Shown: positions 63,863 through 64,000 of the stretch, piece by piece | Layout: every line of letters begins with the position of its first letter | How positions within the stretch are numbered: position 1 is the stretch's first letter | Assembly: GCA_023525715.1 (NCBI GenBank) | Contig: CM042012.1 | Coordinates: 64,019,205-64,083,204, forward strand | Length of the DNA: 64,000 bases | DNA from: Cichorium intybus | Lineage: Eukaryota; Streptophyta; Magnoliopsida; Asterales; Asteraceae | Reading direction: 5' to 3' | Program-made: the position numbers and the translations under genes | The notes under the pieces: model-generated | Seen by the model: only the letters and a program-made list of their open reading frames with translations | The model's database searches: none | Told to the model about the DNA's origin: nothing

Positions 63863-64000
63863 GACAAAAACGGTTTGAGAGTTTAATTGTTATTATTCTC
63901 ATATATACGTGTGACGTTATTTGCATATATGATTACTCACTGAGCTTTGTAGCTCATACCATTTGTTAAATGTCCCTGCAGGTTAGCATAACCCTGATAA

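Larger units (their letters stand above)
61749..64000 (+). repeat. LTR of a Tekay-like Ty3/gypsy element, continuing past the window end
   Basis: It starts with TGTAACACCAC inside the Athila RNase H region and runs to the end of the window. It has a TATA-like box (GTATAAATAGGAG, about 62009-62021) in plus orientation, a GC-rich minisatellite (62529-62615), direct repeats of CCGTGAGTC words (63110-63215) and a large hairpin minisatellite (63246-63862). The segment 62369-62500 is related, in reverse complement, to about 35780-35905 of the LTRs of the 10.1 kb element, which supports a common lineage. The partner LTR and interior lie outside the window, so this is partial evidence. Confidence 0.65.

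Overview
This is a plant nuclear chromosome segment, almost certainly from a eudicot and probably Asteraceae. The evidence is intron-bearing genes, Ty1/copia and Ty3/gypsy elements of plant lineages, a FAR1-type Mutator-like element with a Ulp1-like gene, and a Helitron. The family guess comes from the look of the elements, not from a search. I see no intact host gene, no rRNA or tRNA gene and no CRISPR array. Nearly the whole window is nested transposable elements, most of them on the minus strand.

Layout. (1) 1-21278 is one SIRE/Maximus-like Ty1/copia element on the minus strand, with a long downstream env-like ORF. It is dead through frameshifts and in-frame stops. A 7.4 kb coding-free LTR element (LARD-like, 9570-16939) sits inside it, with a 5-bp target duplication that falls within the protease active-site codons. 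(2) 21504-32661 is a Mutator-like element bounded by long TA tracts. It carries a Ulp1-like gene (+) and a convergent FAR1-like transposase gene (-), both broken, and three blocks of CATATG-rich repeats. (3) 32662-45560 holds two foldback (inverted-repeat) elements. The second is split by a very young 10.1 kb Ty3/gypsy-derived non-autonomous element (34019-44125) with 3.47 kb LTRs and no coding capacity. (4) 45645-52620 is a non-autonomous Helitron with captured fragments resembling PYM and an RBM39/CC1-like splicing factor. It is itself invaded by a three-LTR TRIM array (47259-49714) and a small foldback element (50276-50782). (5) 52739-56048 is unassigned AT-rich sequence with a GTCGTGTC-repeat element. 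(6) 56049-61748 is the 3' half of an Athila-like Ty3/gypsy element (-), cut by a Tekay-like LTR (+) that runs off the window end (61749-64000).

The most unusual signals are structural. The interior of the 9570-16939 element is packed with short perfect inverted repeats. Four of these hairpins share a nearly invariant apex of about 22 nt on stems of unrelated but complementary sequence. The minisatellite at 63246-63862 shows the same behaviour: each unit carries a small stem whose two arms change together. Both patterns look like selection for RNA or DNA structure rather than for sequence.
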